DNA of 64,000 bases from assembly GCA_000773965.1 (NCBI GenBank), contig JRUP01000014.1, positions 186,001 through 250,000 on the forward strand, in the 5' to 3' direction. A model generated the notes under the pieces. That model was given only the letters and a program-made list of their open reading frames with translations. It was not told where the DNA came from and made no database searches. Positions 39,782 to 49,125 of this stretch are shown piece after piece (the stretch's first letter is position 1; each line of letters opens with the position of its first letter). The stretch is from Enterobacter cancerogenus (GTDB lineage: Bacteria; Pseudomonadota; Gammaproteobacteria; Enterobacterales; Enterobacteriaceae). Both the position numbers and the translations under genes were made by a program.

Positions 39782-41092
39782 ATGAAATTTTCGTCTGCTC
39801 TCAAAGTCTTTAAAGCAAAAACCTACAAATATCAAAAAGAAAGCGACCTCCAGCCTATAGTGCAAAATCAATTTGATGATTTGCTTAGGCATATCAGAGA
39901 GTTGCGACCAGACTTATCAGAATCTTTCATTTTGACACTCTTAATGGATGAAAAAAAATACCTTACATATTATCAGGATGTAAAAAACTCTGGATTGTCA
40001 GGGGCTTATCATTATTACAACTATGGTTATAAAGAAGGGCGTGAATTTTTCGAACCAAACTTCCGCGCCACGCATAAAGTACCATCATATGTAAATGGAA
40101 GCAAAATAATATTTTTTGATACGGTTAAAACAAACGCATCTTTTTTATATCGCGGTTATTTTCCCGAAGTAAGAAATGATAAATCCATAATACTTCATCA
40201 ACACTCCACTATCCATGAAGTTATAGCTGCAATATTTAATGCAAAAGAGATGGTATTCATTCGACCGAGCAACGGTAGCTCAAAAACAAAGTTCTTTATC
40301 AATTTATGCAAAGCATTAAATGTTAAGATAACAATTGACATGGATGACTTATTACTTCCAGAGTTTTCAGAATTAAAAGGAGCAATCCGCTCTGGAATTT
40401 CTGAATTCGACCCGATATATAATGATTTAACTAGAGACTCTTCTATATTCCTAGCTGCCGATCAGATGGTATGCTCCACTCAAACAATAGCTACATTGCA
40501 CTCTGAATTAATTCAAGATATTAAAGTATCAAAGAACAGATTACCACGTGAGTATTTCATTGAAAGAAAAATAGTTGAAAAAAAACCAATCAATAAAAAA
40601 GTAAAAATATTGTATTTATCGGGTTCTAAAACTCATTTGAAAGATTATAGCACTATTAGTGGTCCGTTATTAAAGCTAGCCCAAAATCATCCAGAAAAAT
40701 TCAGCTTGAGTTTCCTAGGTATGTTAAGTGATCAAACATCAATATTTAGCCATTTAAGAGTAGAGTGTAACTTTTTACCCTTGGTTGATTTCTCAGAAAT
40801 GCTAACTGAAATAAAAAAACATGATCTAGTTCTAGTGCCATTGGAAAAGACTGTATTTAATAATGCCAAATCTAATATTAAATTTATTGAGGCCGCATCT
40901 CAAGGAGTCTCAGTTATTGCTTCGGCTGTAACTGAATATTTAAATTGCATTGAAAATAATAAAAACGGCTGGGTTTGCGATACTGAGATAGAATGGTATG
41001 AAACGTTATCTCGCCTTATAGATAATCCAAAATTAATTCACTCAGCATCGTTAAATGCTTACGATTCAGCTATTGAAGGTTTTAGCGTATGA
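39782..41092 (+). CDS. Glycosyltransferase (GT4/GT-B-like) with N-terminal NYG-EGR motif
   Basis: A 436-residue AT-rich gene. Residues about 60-94 contain YYQDVKNSG...HYYNYGYKEGREFFEPNF, a short module I recall in polysaccharide-associated proteins and glycosyltransferases. The C-terminal half looks like a GT-B fold: KVKILYLSGSKTHLKDY as the first strand of the nucleotide-sugar domain, then SNIKFIEAASQGVSVIASAV and NGWVCD, typical of family 1/4 enzymes. TIDMDDLLLPEF near residue 178 is also typical. The stop overlaps the next ATG (ATGA). It likely adds a sugar to the O antigen; donor and acceptor are unknown. Confidence 0.68.
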   Translation: MKFSSALKVFKAKTYKYQKESDLQPIVQNQFDDLLRHIRELRPDLSESFILTLLMDEKKYLTYYQDVKNSGLSGAYHYYNYGYKEGREFFEPNFRATHKVPSYVNGSKIIFFDTVKTNASFLYRGYFPEVRNDKSIILHQHSTIHEVIAAIFNAKEMVFIRPSNGSSKTKFFINLCKALNVKITIDMDDLLLPEFSELKGAIRSGISEFDPIYNDLTRDSSIFLAADQMVCSTQTIATLHSELIQDIKVSKNRLPREYFIERKIVEKKPINKKVKILYLSGSKTHLKDYSTISGPLLKLAQNHPEKFSLSFLGMLSDQTSIFSHLRVECNFLPLVDFSEMLTEIKKHDLVLVPLEKTVFNNAKSNIKFIEAASQGVSVIASAVTEYLNCIENNKNGWVCDTEIEWYETLSRLIDNPKLIHSASLNAYDSAIEGFSV

Positions 41093-42198
41093 ATATTCAG
41101 ACTATTAAAGGCACCTATACTACAATAGGCAATAAAAAAACAACAAACAAGGTAATTTACTTACCATTTAATAATTCGCACTTAGATATTGCCTTAATAT
41201 TGGCTGAGTCAAGTACGTTTGATAGCTATATATATGTTGAAAATTTCGATATCAAAGCTAGAGAATATTTGAGACAGAATCCAGAGACTAAGATTAAATT
41301 TATACTTGATAGGGATTCCGTAGCAGGATTACTTCCTAACATGTCGAAGGTGGTTGTTTTTCTAGGATACGTTGTTCCATTTATTCCATTTCATATCAAT
41401 GAGATAGTTGCAACGTGCTTAAAGGTTAAACTGCCAATTTATGAAGTTCCACATGGAATGTTTCAAACTGGAATAAATATAACTGATGATTCAAAGCTGA
41501 TTAGTACCCGCTCGCACTACTATGGATTTGGACAAACTCTACCCTCAATATCAAATATTAAATTATATTGGTTCGGGGAAAATGGCTTTGGTTACCCACG
41601 CACAGTTAAATTCGAAAATTATAAAGAGCGCCAATTACCAAACTTCACTTTAATAACATCAAATACGAATTGGTATTTATACTCCCCTAAAGATAAAAGG
41701 AAGTTTTATACTGAAGTATTCAATTACGCACGAGAAAATCCATCAGAGATATTTATTTGGTGTGCTCACCCTGCAGAATTTTCAGAGAACGCATACAGCA
41801 GTAATGCTCTGAATTTAAGGCCAGAAAATATCTATCTCTATGGTTTAGATAAAGATATTTATTTTCACGGTCTTGAAGGGACAGATGATTTAATACCATA
41901 CTGTGAATATGGAATTTCCACGGTTACAACCTGCTTACTTGAGTTTGAAATTCATAAAAAAAGAGTAAACGTTTTTACTTGTCCTGGCGTTGAGAAACTA
42001 ATTAGTGAGATAGAAGAGAAACATGTTTTCTCAAATCGCCAGGAAATAAAAAAGAGTGCTAGTTACCTGAAAACAGGTTTCCTTAAAAATTTCGATCCTG
42101 AATTATACGATCAACAACTGTCTAATGATCACATAATTGATGAAAATAACAATCACAATTATCTATCATCATTTTTACCAAAAAACATTAACATATAA
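41089..42198 (+). CDS. Unknown protein in O-antigen region, possibly glycosyltransferase
   Basis: A 369-residue AT-rich gene, translationally coupled to the glycosyltransferase before it (ATGA overlap). I do not recognise a clear family. Visible pieces are VVVFLGYVVPFIPFHINEIV, EVPHGMFQTG, ITSNTNWYLYSPKDKRKFY, FIWCAHPAEFSENAY and a C-terminal acidic or polar tail. The EVPHG and CAHPAEF segments are reminiscent of capsule- and CDP-glycerol-type transferases, but this is weak. No signal peptide or clear membrane span. Its operon position suggests polysaccharide synthesis. It converges on gnd with a shared terminator. Confidence 0.5.
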   Translation: MNIQTIKGTYTTIGNKKTTNKVIYLPFNNSHLDIALILAESSTFDSYIYVENFDIKAREYLRQNPETKIKFILDRDSVAGLLPNMSKVVVFLGYVVPFIPFHINEIVATCLKVKLPIYEVPHGMFQTGINITDDSKLISTRSHYYGFGQTLPSISNIKLYWFGENGFGYPRTVKFENYKERQLPNFTLITSNTNWYLYSPKDKRKFYTEVFNYARENPSEIFIWCAHPAEFSENAYSSNALNLRPENIYLYGLDKDIYFHGLEGTDDLIPYCEYGISTVTTCLLEFEIHKKRVNVFTCPGVEKLISEIEEKHVFSNRQEIKKSASYLKTGFLKNFDPELYDQQLSNDHIIDENNNHNYLSSFLPKNINI

Positions 42199-42202
42199 AA
42201 AA

Positions 42203-42220
42203 AAGCCTCTTACGAGGCTT
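42203..42220. terminator. Bidirectional terminator between the glycan gene and gnd
   Basis: Seven-bp stem AAGCCTC/GAGGCTT with loop TTAC. Long A-run on the left (U-tract for gnd) and TTTTG on the right. Confidence 0.85.
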
Positions 42221-42233
42221 TTGAATAAATATC

Positions 42234-43643
42234 TTAATCCAACCATTCGGTGTGGAACACACCGTCTTTATCAATACGCTTATACGTATGCGCACCGAAG
42301 TAGTCGCGTTGAGCCTGAATCAGGTTCGCTGGCAAAACTTCTGAACGGTAGCTATCGTAGTAAGCGATTGCTGCAGAGAAGGTCGGTGTTGGGATACCGT
42401 TCTGAATCGCGTATGAAACTACATCACGCAGCGCTTGCTGGTATTCATCAGCGATATTCTTGAAGTATGGGTCAAGCAGCAGGTTAGCGATGTTTGCGTC
42501 TTTCGCGTAAGCATCAGTAATTTTCTGCAGGAACTGTGCACGGATGATACAGCCAGCACGGAAGATTTTAGCAATCTCGCCGTAGTGCAGATCCCAATTG
42601 TTTTCTTCAGAAGCAGCGCGCAGTTGTGAGAACCCCTGTGCATAAGAGACGATTTTGCCCAGATACAATGCACGACGTACTTTCTCAACGAACTCAGCTT
42701 TGTCGCCGGTGAACGCTTTTGCCTGAGGGCCGCTCAGCACTTTAGAAGCCGCAACACGCTGTGACTTCAGAGAAGAGAGATAACGAGCAAATACTGATTC
42801 AGTGATCAGTGACAGTGGTTCACCCAGATCCAACGAGCTCTGGCTAGTCCACTTACCAGTGCCTTTGTTCGCTGCTTCGTCAAGAATCACATCAACCAGA
42901 TATTTACCGTCTTCATCTTTCTTGGTGAAGATATCTTTGGTGATGTCGATGAGGTAGCTGCTAAGCTCACCATTGTTCCAGTCGGTGAAGGTCTTAGCCA
43001 ATTCTTCATTGTCCAGACCCAACGCGCCTTTCAACAGAGCATAGGCCTCTGCGATCAGCTGCATGTCACCGTATTCAATGCCATTGTGCACCATCTTTAC
43101 ATAGTGACCGGCACCGTTTGGACCGATATAGGCAACACAGGCTTCGCCATCTTCAGCACGCGCAGCAATCTTATCAAGAATTGGCGCAACCAGTTCGTAC
43201 GCTTCTTTCTGGCCCCCTGGCATAATTGAAGGGCCTTTCAATGCACCCTCTTCGCCACCAGAAACACCGGTACCGATAAAGTTGAAGCCTTGATCAGACA
43301 ATTCTTTATTACGACGGATAGTGTCCTTGTAGAAGGTGTTACCACCGTCAATCAGGATGTCACCCTTGTCCAAATGCGGAGTCAGAGAAGCGATAGTCTT
43401 ATCAGTAGCCTCACCAGCCTGAACCATCAGCAGAATACGGCGTGGTTTTTCGAGGGATTCAACGAACTCTTCAACGGTATAGAAAGGGGCCAGTTTCTTA
43501 CCCTGACTATCAGCGATGACTTCATCGGTCTTTTCGCGAGAACGGTTGAAGATAGACACTGTGTAGCCGCGGCTCTCAATGTTAAGAGCCAAGTTACGGC
43601 CCATGACTGCCATACCGACAACACCGATTTGTTGCTTGGACAT
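42234..43643 (-). CDS. gnd: 6-phosphogluconate dehydrogenase Gnd
   Basis: A 469-residue NADP+-dependent oxidative decarboxylase of the pentose phosphate pathway. The N-terminal Rossmann motif is [16 protein letters not shown]; further pieces are [20 protein letters not shown], the catalytic lysine segment [14 protein letters not shown], and [20 protein letters not shown]. gnd is the usual boundary marker of enterobacterial O-antigen clusters; here it has polysaccharide genes on both sides. It is separated from wzt by 130 bp, which probably holds its own promoter. Confidence 0.97.
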   Translation of the reverse strand: MSKQQIGVVGMAVMGRNLALNIESRGYTVSIFNRSREKTDEVIADSQGKKLAPFYTVEEFVESLEKPRRILLMVQAGEATDKTIASLTPHLDKGDILIDGGNTFYKDTIRRNKELSDQGFNFIGTGVSGGEEGALKGPSIMPGGQKEAYELVAPILDKIAARAEDGEACVAYIGPNGAGHYVKMVHNGIEYGDMQLIAEAYALLKGALGLDNEELAKTFTDWNNGELSSYLIDITKDIFTKKDEDGKYLVDVILDEAANKGTGKWTSQSSLDLGEPLSLITESVFARYLSSLKSQRVAASKVLSGPQAKAFTGDKAEFVEKVRRALYLGKIVSYAQGFSQLRAASEENNWDLHYGEIAKIFRAGCIIRAQFLQKITDAYAKDANIANLLLDPYFKNIADEYQQALRDVVSYAIQNGIPTPTFSAAIAYYDSYRSEVLPANLIQAQRDYFGAHTYKRIDKDGVFHTEWLD

Positions 43644-43773
43644 TATCTACTCCTGTCTGAAGTTACCATCACAAACTCAGATTTGTGATTAAAGTGGCAA
43701 ATATGTTAACTCATCTACCATCACTTTAGGTAGTGAATGGTGCGATGCTAAAACACACAATAAAAGTGGATGA

Positions 43774-44547
43774 TTACGCGTCGGTTAACAAATCGCCTTT
43801 TTGGATCTTCGATTTGAAATAAAGTGGAAGAACCTCCTCTGGCGTACCATCCATTTTCACTGTGCCGTGTTCCAGCCAAAGAATTCTTGTGCAGGTTTTT
43901 CTCAACAATTCATTACTGTGACTTGCGAGAATTAATATTTTGGTAGCATTGATGATATTGGTTAATCGGGTTTCAGCTTTTTCTTTAAAGCCTTCATCAC
44001 CGACGGATAACCATTCATCCATCAACAGTATCTCAGGTGTAAAAATGGTGCTAACGCTGAAACCTAAGCGCATTTGCATACCAGACGAATACGTCCTCAC
44101 TGGCATATCAATAAAATCACCTAAATCCGTGAAATCTATAATTTCATCTATTCTTGCATCAATTTCTTTCTTCTTCAGGCCTAAAAGAGCACCGCGAATA
44201 TAGATGTTTTCTCTACCGCTAAACTCCTGGTTAATACCTAAAGAAATTGAAATTAAAGAGCCGATATCACCTTCAATCGTTGCACTGCCACTTGTTGGGT
44301 GATAAACCTTACTGAACATACGGAGTAAGGTAGTCTTACCTGCGCCATTGTGTCCAATCAACCCCACTCGCTCACCATCTTTGATTTCAAAATTAAGATT
44401 ATTGAGAGCAGAAACGACGACTTTTCCATCATGCTGACCAACTTTCCCACCTGTGGCAAAATTGATAAAATTCTTTTTAATTGACCTTGCCTGGGCATTA
44501 AATATTGGGAAGTCAATACCAACATGTTCAAACTTAATAATAGCCAT
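43774..44547 (-). CDS. wzt: O-antigen ABC exporter ATP-binding subunit Wzt (short form)
   Basis: A 257-residue ABC ATPase of the polysaccharide-export (Wzt/TagH/KpsT) group. Walker A is GHNGAGKTTLLRMFS, the signature region is RTYSSGMQMRLGFSVS, and Walker B is ILLMDEWLSVGD followed by the switch His in LASHS. It ends shortly after the ATPase fold and so lacks the C-terminal carbohydrate-binding domain found in O9a/O8-type Wzt. With Wzm it should export undecaprenyl-PP-linked O antigen across the inner membrane. Last gene of the ops-led operon. Confidence 0.93.
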   Translation of the reverse strand: MAIIKFEHVGIDFPIFNAQARSIKKNFINFATGGKVGQHDGKVVVSALNNLNFEIKDGERVGLIGHNGAGKTTLLRMFSKVYHPTSGSATIEGDIGSLISISLGINQEFSGRENIYIRGALLGLKKKEIDARIDEIIDFTDLGDFIDMPVRTYSSGMQMRLGFSVSTIFTPEILLMDEWLSVGDEGFKEKAETRLTNIINATKILILASHSNELLRKTCTRILWLEHGTVKMDGTPEEVLPLYFKSKIQKGDLLTDA

Positions 44548-44551
44548 AATG

Positions 44552-45352
44552 TTAAACCCAATAAGGAACGCGATATTTATATTTACTGGTCATAGCAATT
44601 GATAACGATAAGCCGACTACAGCCATGACCGCCGCAATAATATAACTACTTGTCATAGGTACTTCACCCAAAAGCGGGCTTCTTACCAGATCAATTAGAT
44701 GGTAAAGCGGGTTGAAATTCAGGAGCACCGCAGCTGAACTATGTGAAAGCAGCTTGGGCATCCAGATGATAGGCGTAAGATAAAAAATCACTTGCATGAT
44801 GCTCAGCACAATTTGTGTCATATCTCTGAAACGAGCACAAATCATTGAGAGAATCATTAACACCCAAGTCAAGTTTAATAAAAGCAGCAGGAAGCCTGGC
44901 ACAGCAAGAATCACCGTCCAACTCACACTCTTTTGTACAGCAAGTAAAACCAATGGGAAAATAACAATATTGTGCAGGAAAATAAGGAAATTTTTCCAAA
45001 TAACACGCATCACATGAACATGTAATGGCACCGGCAATTGTTTAATAATGCCTTCTGATGAAATGAGCGCATCGCACCCTTCAGATATACAACTTTGAAT
45101 GAATGTCCATGTAATAAGACCTAAGGTAAGATAAGGCAAAAACTCCTTAACGTTAGTCTTGAAAAGATTACCAAACACTAAACCCATGGTTGTAATCATC
45201 ACAGCCATGCTGATGGTTATCCAGAACGGTCCCATCTTAGAGCGTTTGTATCGCATGCGGATGTCTTGCCCACCCATCACTTTCACAACATGAAAGTTTC
45301 TTAATGCGGAGGTGAAGTCATCCCACCCCACAGACTTCATTTTATTCGTCAT
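44552..45352 (-). CDS. wzm: O-antigen ABC exporter permease Wzm
   Basis: A 266-residue ABC-2-type permease with six hydrophobic spans. The N-terminal motif is KVMGGQDIRMRYKRSKMGPF, with FNPLYHLIDLVRSPLLGE near the C-terminus, both typical of Wzm/KpsM-like proteins. Its ATG overlaps the stop of the upstream rgpF-like gene (TAATG), and it lies 4 bp before wzt. It forms the membrane channel for O-antigen export together with Wzt. Confidence 0.93.
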   Translation of the reverse strand: MTNKMKSVGWDDFTSALRNFHVVKVMGGQDIRMRYKRSKMGPFWITISMAVMITTMGLVFGNLFKTNVKEFLPYLTLGLITWTFIQSCISEGCDALISSEGIIKQLPVPLHVHVMRVIWKNFLIFLHNIVIFPLVLLAVQKSVSWTVILAVPGFLLLLLNLTWVLMILSMICARFRDMTQIVLSIMQVIFYLTPIIWMPKLLSHSSAAVLLNFNPLYHLIDLVRSPLLGEVPMTSSYIIAAVMAVVGLSLSIAMTSKYKYRVPYWV

Positions 45353-46647
45353 TACAAAATTCCAAATTGGTACGCCAGTCGATTCAATCCGACCAGGAAT
45401 TTATCACCACACAGACGCGCCAGGATAAGTGTCATAAACTCTTCTTTTTGCGACTCTTCAAGCTGATCTCGGAGCTTAATAATATCATTCATGCTACATA
45501 CACATCGGAACATCAAATCAAGCTTTATGATTGGCAAACCAGAATGATGTAAGGCAAGACAGTTAACATGAATTTGTGAACCCATAGTGAATTCATCAAG
45601 ATACAGTGCTACTACGCGTTGCTTGAATTGGCTGTTTAAGAAAACCTCTTCGTTGCTGTATGTCCTGAAGAAATTCACAACATCAAGATAATCAACGCTG
45701 CTTGATTTAAGTAACGATTTGTTCTTACCGACAATCGTAGGTAATGATTCAGACTCACTTGAAAATAATGGCTTAACAGAGTGCCTTGTTTGAATCAAAT
45801 ATTGATTATAATAAGAGGACAATACTTCATCATTTGCCAGCAAACCCGTTATAGAGCGATTAGACCACGCTCTAACACCTTCACGGCGATGATAGTAGTA
45901 ATTCTTGTAAAAGTCTAAATCGTTACTCAACTTACGCTCCATAAATGAAACGTTAAATAAAGATTTAAAATTCTGTTCAGAACTCACCAAAGATTTAAGC
46001 AGTTTGCTTAAACCAAACTCGCCGCGTTTGATTACCAAAGGTCTTACATTAGAAGATTTGTAATTAAACCAGAAACTCTTAAATTTGGCGTAACGTACTA
46101 TTTTACCCGCAACTGATATACAAAATGACCCTAAATGATGGGAATGCTGGCTATTTTCAGTGGCACCCAGCACTTCAACATCTGTATTGAAGAGATTATG
46201 AACAAACTCTGGCAGACCATGCTTTGAAAAAAATACGCTATCATTGATAATCAGTAGGCGTTCACACTTATTCTGAAACCCTTTATCAAAGAAATACTTC
46301 ATTCCCGCTTTATAGCTACCGAAATCGCGGCCGTAGTTGTCGCGCTCTATATATACATCCACCAGTTCTAATGGATAATTATGCTCTTCAAGACGTAACG
46401 TGTTCACTGCAACAACGAATACATTATTCCGCTTTGCTTCTTTAATTAACTCTAGCGTATCATTTCGGAGAGATGATTTTTCGTAGAGAGCAAGAAGCAT
46501 AACCTTACCACCGGTAAAGTCATTTTTAATTTTAACTTCAGCATATTTTTTAGTTTTAATGTCGTCTCGAATGGACAGGACGCCATAATACAAATAGATT
46601 ACAATTTTCAGAAAAAATCTGATAATCATAAAAATAATACGTTTCAT
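45352..46647 (-). CDS. Rhamnan synthesis protein F (RgpF)-like
   Basis: A 431-residue protein of the RgpF family (PF05045). The diagnostic segment is YIERDNYGRDFGSYKAGMKY followed by LLIINDSVFFSKHGLPEF and ENSQHSHHLGSFCIS. RgpF-type proteins occur with Wzm/Wzt exporters in rhamnose-rich polymers and are thought to transfer rhamnose or act in side-chain addition. The first 20 residues are hydrophobic and could attach it to the membrane. AT-rich, in the ops-led operon between a GT2 and wzm. Confidence 0.83.
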   Translation of the reverse strand: MKRIIFMIIRFFLKIVIYLYYGVLSIRDDIKTKKYAEVKIKNDFTGGKVMLLALYEKSSLRNDTLELIKEAKRNNVFVVAVNTLRLEEHNYPLELVDVYIERDNYGRDFGSYKAGMKYFFDKGFQNKCERLLIINDSVFFSKHGLPEFVHNLFNTDVEVLGATENSQHSHHLGSFCISVAGKIVRYAKFKSFWFNYKSSNVRPLVIKRGEFGLSKLLKSLVSSEQNFKSLFNVSFMERKLSNDLDFYKNYYYHRREGVRAWSNRSITGLLANDEVLSSYYNQYLIQTRHSVKPLFSSESESLPTIVGKNKSLLKSSSVDYLDVVNFFRTYSNEEVFLNSQFKQRVVALYLDEFTMGSQIHVNCLALHHSGLPIIKLDLMFRCVCSMNDIIKLRDQLEESQKEEFMTLILARLCGDKFLVGLNRLAYQFGIL

Positions 46648-46664
46648 TTTTACACCATCGATGG

Positions 46665-47606
46665 TTAGACTAATTTCCTAAAGACATTCATAATGAAAAA
46701 AGCGCATGTCTCAATAAAACTCTGCCGATAAAATCCACCAATAATAAAATTAGTAACTCTATTCAACAAACCACTATTTAGAGCAATAAACCTCTCATAG
46801 GATATTTTATTCTCTATTGGCATCTTCTCTTTAATACATTCAAGCGCCATGCTGTTCATTTTACTCCAGGTTTTAAACTCTCCTGCAAACAGTCGATTAA
46901 AACGCGTGACTTTGGACATTATTCCAGTATTGCTGCCTACGAGATTCTGATCATGTTGCCTGTAAAGTATGTTGGGTTGCTTATCATAGATTACAGTCCC
47001 ATTCATTGCGCTACAAACAATGTACAGAATCCAGTCATGCGAAACAATTTTCAAATCTGTTGGGAGTGTTTCAAAAATCGCTTTTAGCTCTCGATTGAAA
47101 ACCATGGTGTTACCACCCGCATAGCTCTGTAATAGAGCATTCTTGAAATGAAATGCTTTTAAGAAGCAGGGTGAAAACCCAATGCAATTCGCGTTAGAGT
47201 CAATTAACTTAGTGCGAGAGCCATAAAGTCTGTACTTGCTCAATGAATTTGCTTTATAAGTTAGCTGATTTACGGCAACTTCAAGTTTGTTTTCATTCCA
47301 AATATCATCTTGATCGCAGAAAGCATAAAAATCAGAGTCAATATCGTCACGATTAAGTAAACTAAAGAAATTTGCAGCAAAACCTCTTCCAGGTCCTTTG
47401 AGCAAAATCACTTTGTTGTTGAGACATCGATGGGAAAACTCTTCAACTAGTTCACATGTACGATCTGTTGAACCATCATCCGAAACAATCAGCGTCCAAT
47501 TTTTATAAGTCTGGTCAGCAATTGACTGTAATTGCTGCTCTATATATTTCTCGCCATTATAAGTACCCATTAGGATACTTATTGTTCCTTTATCGCTCAT
47601 CATCAT
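46665..47606 (-). CDS. GT2 glycosyltransferase, probable rhamnosyltransferase
   Basis: A 313-residue GT-A enzyme of family 2: ISILMGTYNGEKYIEQQLQS at the N-terminus, VSDDGSTDRT, the metal-binding FCDQDDIWN, GGNTMVFNRE, SHDWILY and ILYRQHDQNLVG. This set matches rhamnosyltransferases of the RgpB/WbbL-like group. In an operon with dTDP-rhamnose synthesis and Wzm/Wzt it is the best candidate for main-chain rhamnose transfer. Three in-frame ATGs lie in a row at the start, and the ribosome site is weak, so the exact start is uncertain by two residues. Confidence 0.83.
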   Translation of the reverse strand: MMMSDKGTISILMGTYNGEKYIEQQLQSIADQTYKNWTLIVSDDGSTDRTCELVEEFSHRCLNNKVILLKGPGRGFAANFFSLLNRDDIDSDFYAFCDQDDIWNENKLEVAVNQLTYKANSLSKYRLYGSRTKLIDSNANCIGFSPCFLKAFHFKNALLQSYAGGNTMVFNRELKAIFETLPTDLKIVSHDWILYIVCSAMNGTVIYDKQPNILYRQHDQNLVGSNTGIMSKVTRFNRLFAGEFKTWSKMNSMALECIKEKMPIENKISYERFIALNSGLLNRVTNFIIGGFYRQSFIETCAFFIMNVFRKLV

Positions 47607-47655
47607 TAGCTACATAAAAAAGGATGAGTAACATCCTCATCCTTAGTTTTAGGAA

Positions 47656-48204
47656 TCAATCAAAGGTTACTGCTTGTGATAATGGTGTTCCCACTTTATC
47701 TTTCGCGGAAAGAGCAGGACTATCACCTTCAGAGATCGGCCAGTTAATACCTAAATCTGCATCATTCCAGAGTAATGAGTGCTCATTCTGCGGATTATAA
47801 TAATCGGTACATTTATAGACAAACTCAGCACTTTCAGACGTCACATAAAAACCATGAGCGAACCCTTCAGGCACCCATAACTGGCGTTTATTTTCAGCTG
47901 AAAGATACACACCTACCCATTTTCCAAATGTAGGCGATGACTTTCTCATATCCACGGCGACATCGTAAACTTCACCGGAAACAACACGCACGAGCTTGCC
48001 TTGGGTGTTAACTGTCTGATAATGCAGGCCACGCAAAATACCCTTTGAAGACTTTGAATGGTTGTCCTGCACGAAAGTACGAGGAGATACCTGCTCTTCA
48101 AATTTCTTTTGCTGCCAGGTTTCCATAAAGAAACCGCGCTCGTCACCGAATACCGATGGCTCAATGATTTTGACGTCAGGAATTTCAGTATCAATAATCT
48201 TCAT
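47656..48204 (-). CDS. rfbC: dTDP-4-dehydrorhamnose 3,5-epimerase RfbC (RmlC)
   Basis: A 182-residue cupin-fold epimerase. It has the KIIEPSVFGDERGFFMETWQ N-terminal pattern, QDNHSKSSKGILRGLHYQ with the catalytic His, and WVPEGFAHGFYV. It makes dTDP-4-dehydro-L-rhamnose from the D-xylo-hexulose intermediate. Its ATG overlaps the rfbA stop (TAATG). Part of a complete dTDP-L-rhamnose set with rfbB, rfbD and rfbA. Confidence 0.95.
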   Translation of the reverse strand: MKIIDTEIPDVKIIEPSVFGDERGFFMETWQQKKFEEQVSPRTFVQDNHSKSSKGILRGLHYQTVNTQGKLVRVVSGEVYDVAVDMRKSSPTFGKWVGVYLSAENKRQLWVPEGFAHGFYVTSESAEFVYKCTDYYNPQNEHSLLWNDADLGINWPISEGDSPALSAKDKVGTPLSQAVTFD

Positions 48205-49085
48205 TATAATTTTCCGTTGTATAACGCCATCAAGTATTTGCCATAATCATTTTTAAGCAGTGGCTGTGCGAGTTCTTTCAACTTCTCTGCATCAATGAAG
48301 CCCATACGATAGGCAATCTCTTCCGGGCAAGCCACTTTCAATCCTTGGCGGGTTTCAATCGTCTGAATAAAGTTATTCGCTTCCATCAAACTCTGATGCG
48401 TTCCGGTATCAAGCCACGCATGTCCACGTCCCATGATTGAGACAGACAATTCACCCTTCTCAAGGTAGAGGTTATTGATATCGGTAATTTCCAGCTCGCC
48501 TCGTGGAGAAGGCTTGAGATTCTTGGCCAGTTCCACAACGCTATTGTCATAGAAATACAGGCCAGTCACTGCATAGTTACTTTTTGGTTCAGCGGGTTTT
48601 TCAACCAAAGAAATTGCTTTCCCGGTTTTATCGAACTCCACCACGCCATAACGCTCTGGATCATGCACATGATAAGCAAACACCGTTGCGCCCTGTTTCT
48701 TGTTTGAGGCCTCTTCCAATTGCTTATGCAGATCATGACCATAGAAGATATTGTCGCCAAGAATCAACGCGCAGTTATCATCACCGATGAACTCTTCACC
48801 CAGAATAAAGGCTTGGGCTAAACCATCCGGGCTTTCCTGGACTTTATATTGAATCTTCAAACCCCACTGAGAACCATCACCAAGCAGGCTTTCAAAACGT
48901 GGCGTATCTTGCGGGGTGCTGATGATCAGGATATCGCGTATCCCCGCCAGCATCAGCGTGCTCAGCGGGTAGTAGATCATCGGTTTATCATAGATAGGCA
49001 ATAACTGCTTACTCACTGCCATCGTTACTGGGTAGAGGCGTGTTCCTGAACCGCCAGCAAGGATGATTCCTTTTTTACTCGTCAC
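48204..49085 (-). CDS. rfbA: Glucose-1-phosphate thymidylyltransferase RfbA (RmlA)
   Basis: A 293-residue nucleotidyltransferase, the E. coli RmlA length. The N-terminal signature is [20 protein letters not shown], with [27 protein letters not shown] and [15 protein letters not shown]. It joins dTTP and glucose 1-phosphate to form dTDP-glucose. The open frame extends 26 codons further, but the GTG at 49085 has AAGGA upstream and gives the family N-terminus, so I choose it. It follows rfbD by 40 bp. Confidence 0.94.
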   Translation of the reverse strand: MTSKKGIILAGGSGTRLYPVTMAVSKQLLPIYDKPMIYYPLSTLMLAGIRDILIISTPQDTPRFESLLGDGSQWGLKIQYKVQESPDGLAQAFILGEEFIGDDNCALILGDNIFYGHDLHKQLEEASNKKQGATVFAYHVHDPERYGVVEFDKTGKAISLVEKPAEPKSNYAVTGLYFYDNSVVELAKNLKPSPRGELEITDINNLYLEKGELSVSIMGRGHAWLDTGTHQSLMEANNFIQTIETRQGLKVACPEEIAYRMGFIDAEKLKELAQPLLKNDYGKYLMALYNGKL

Positions 49086-49125
49086 AACTTTATCCTTCAA
49101 TTTGTTAATCTGACTCGAACAAAAC

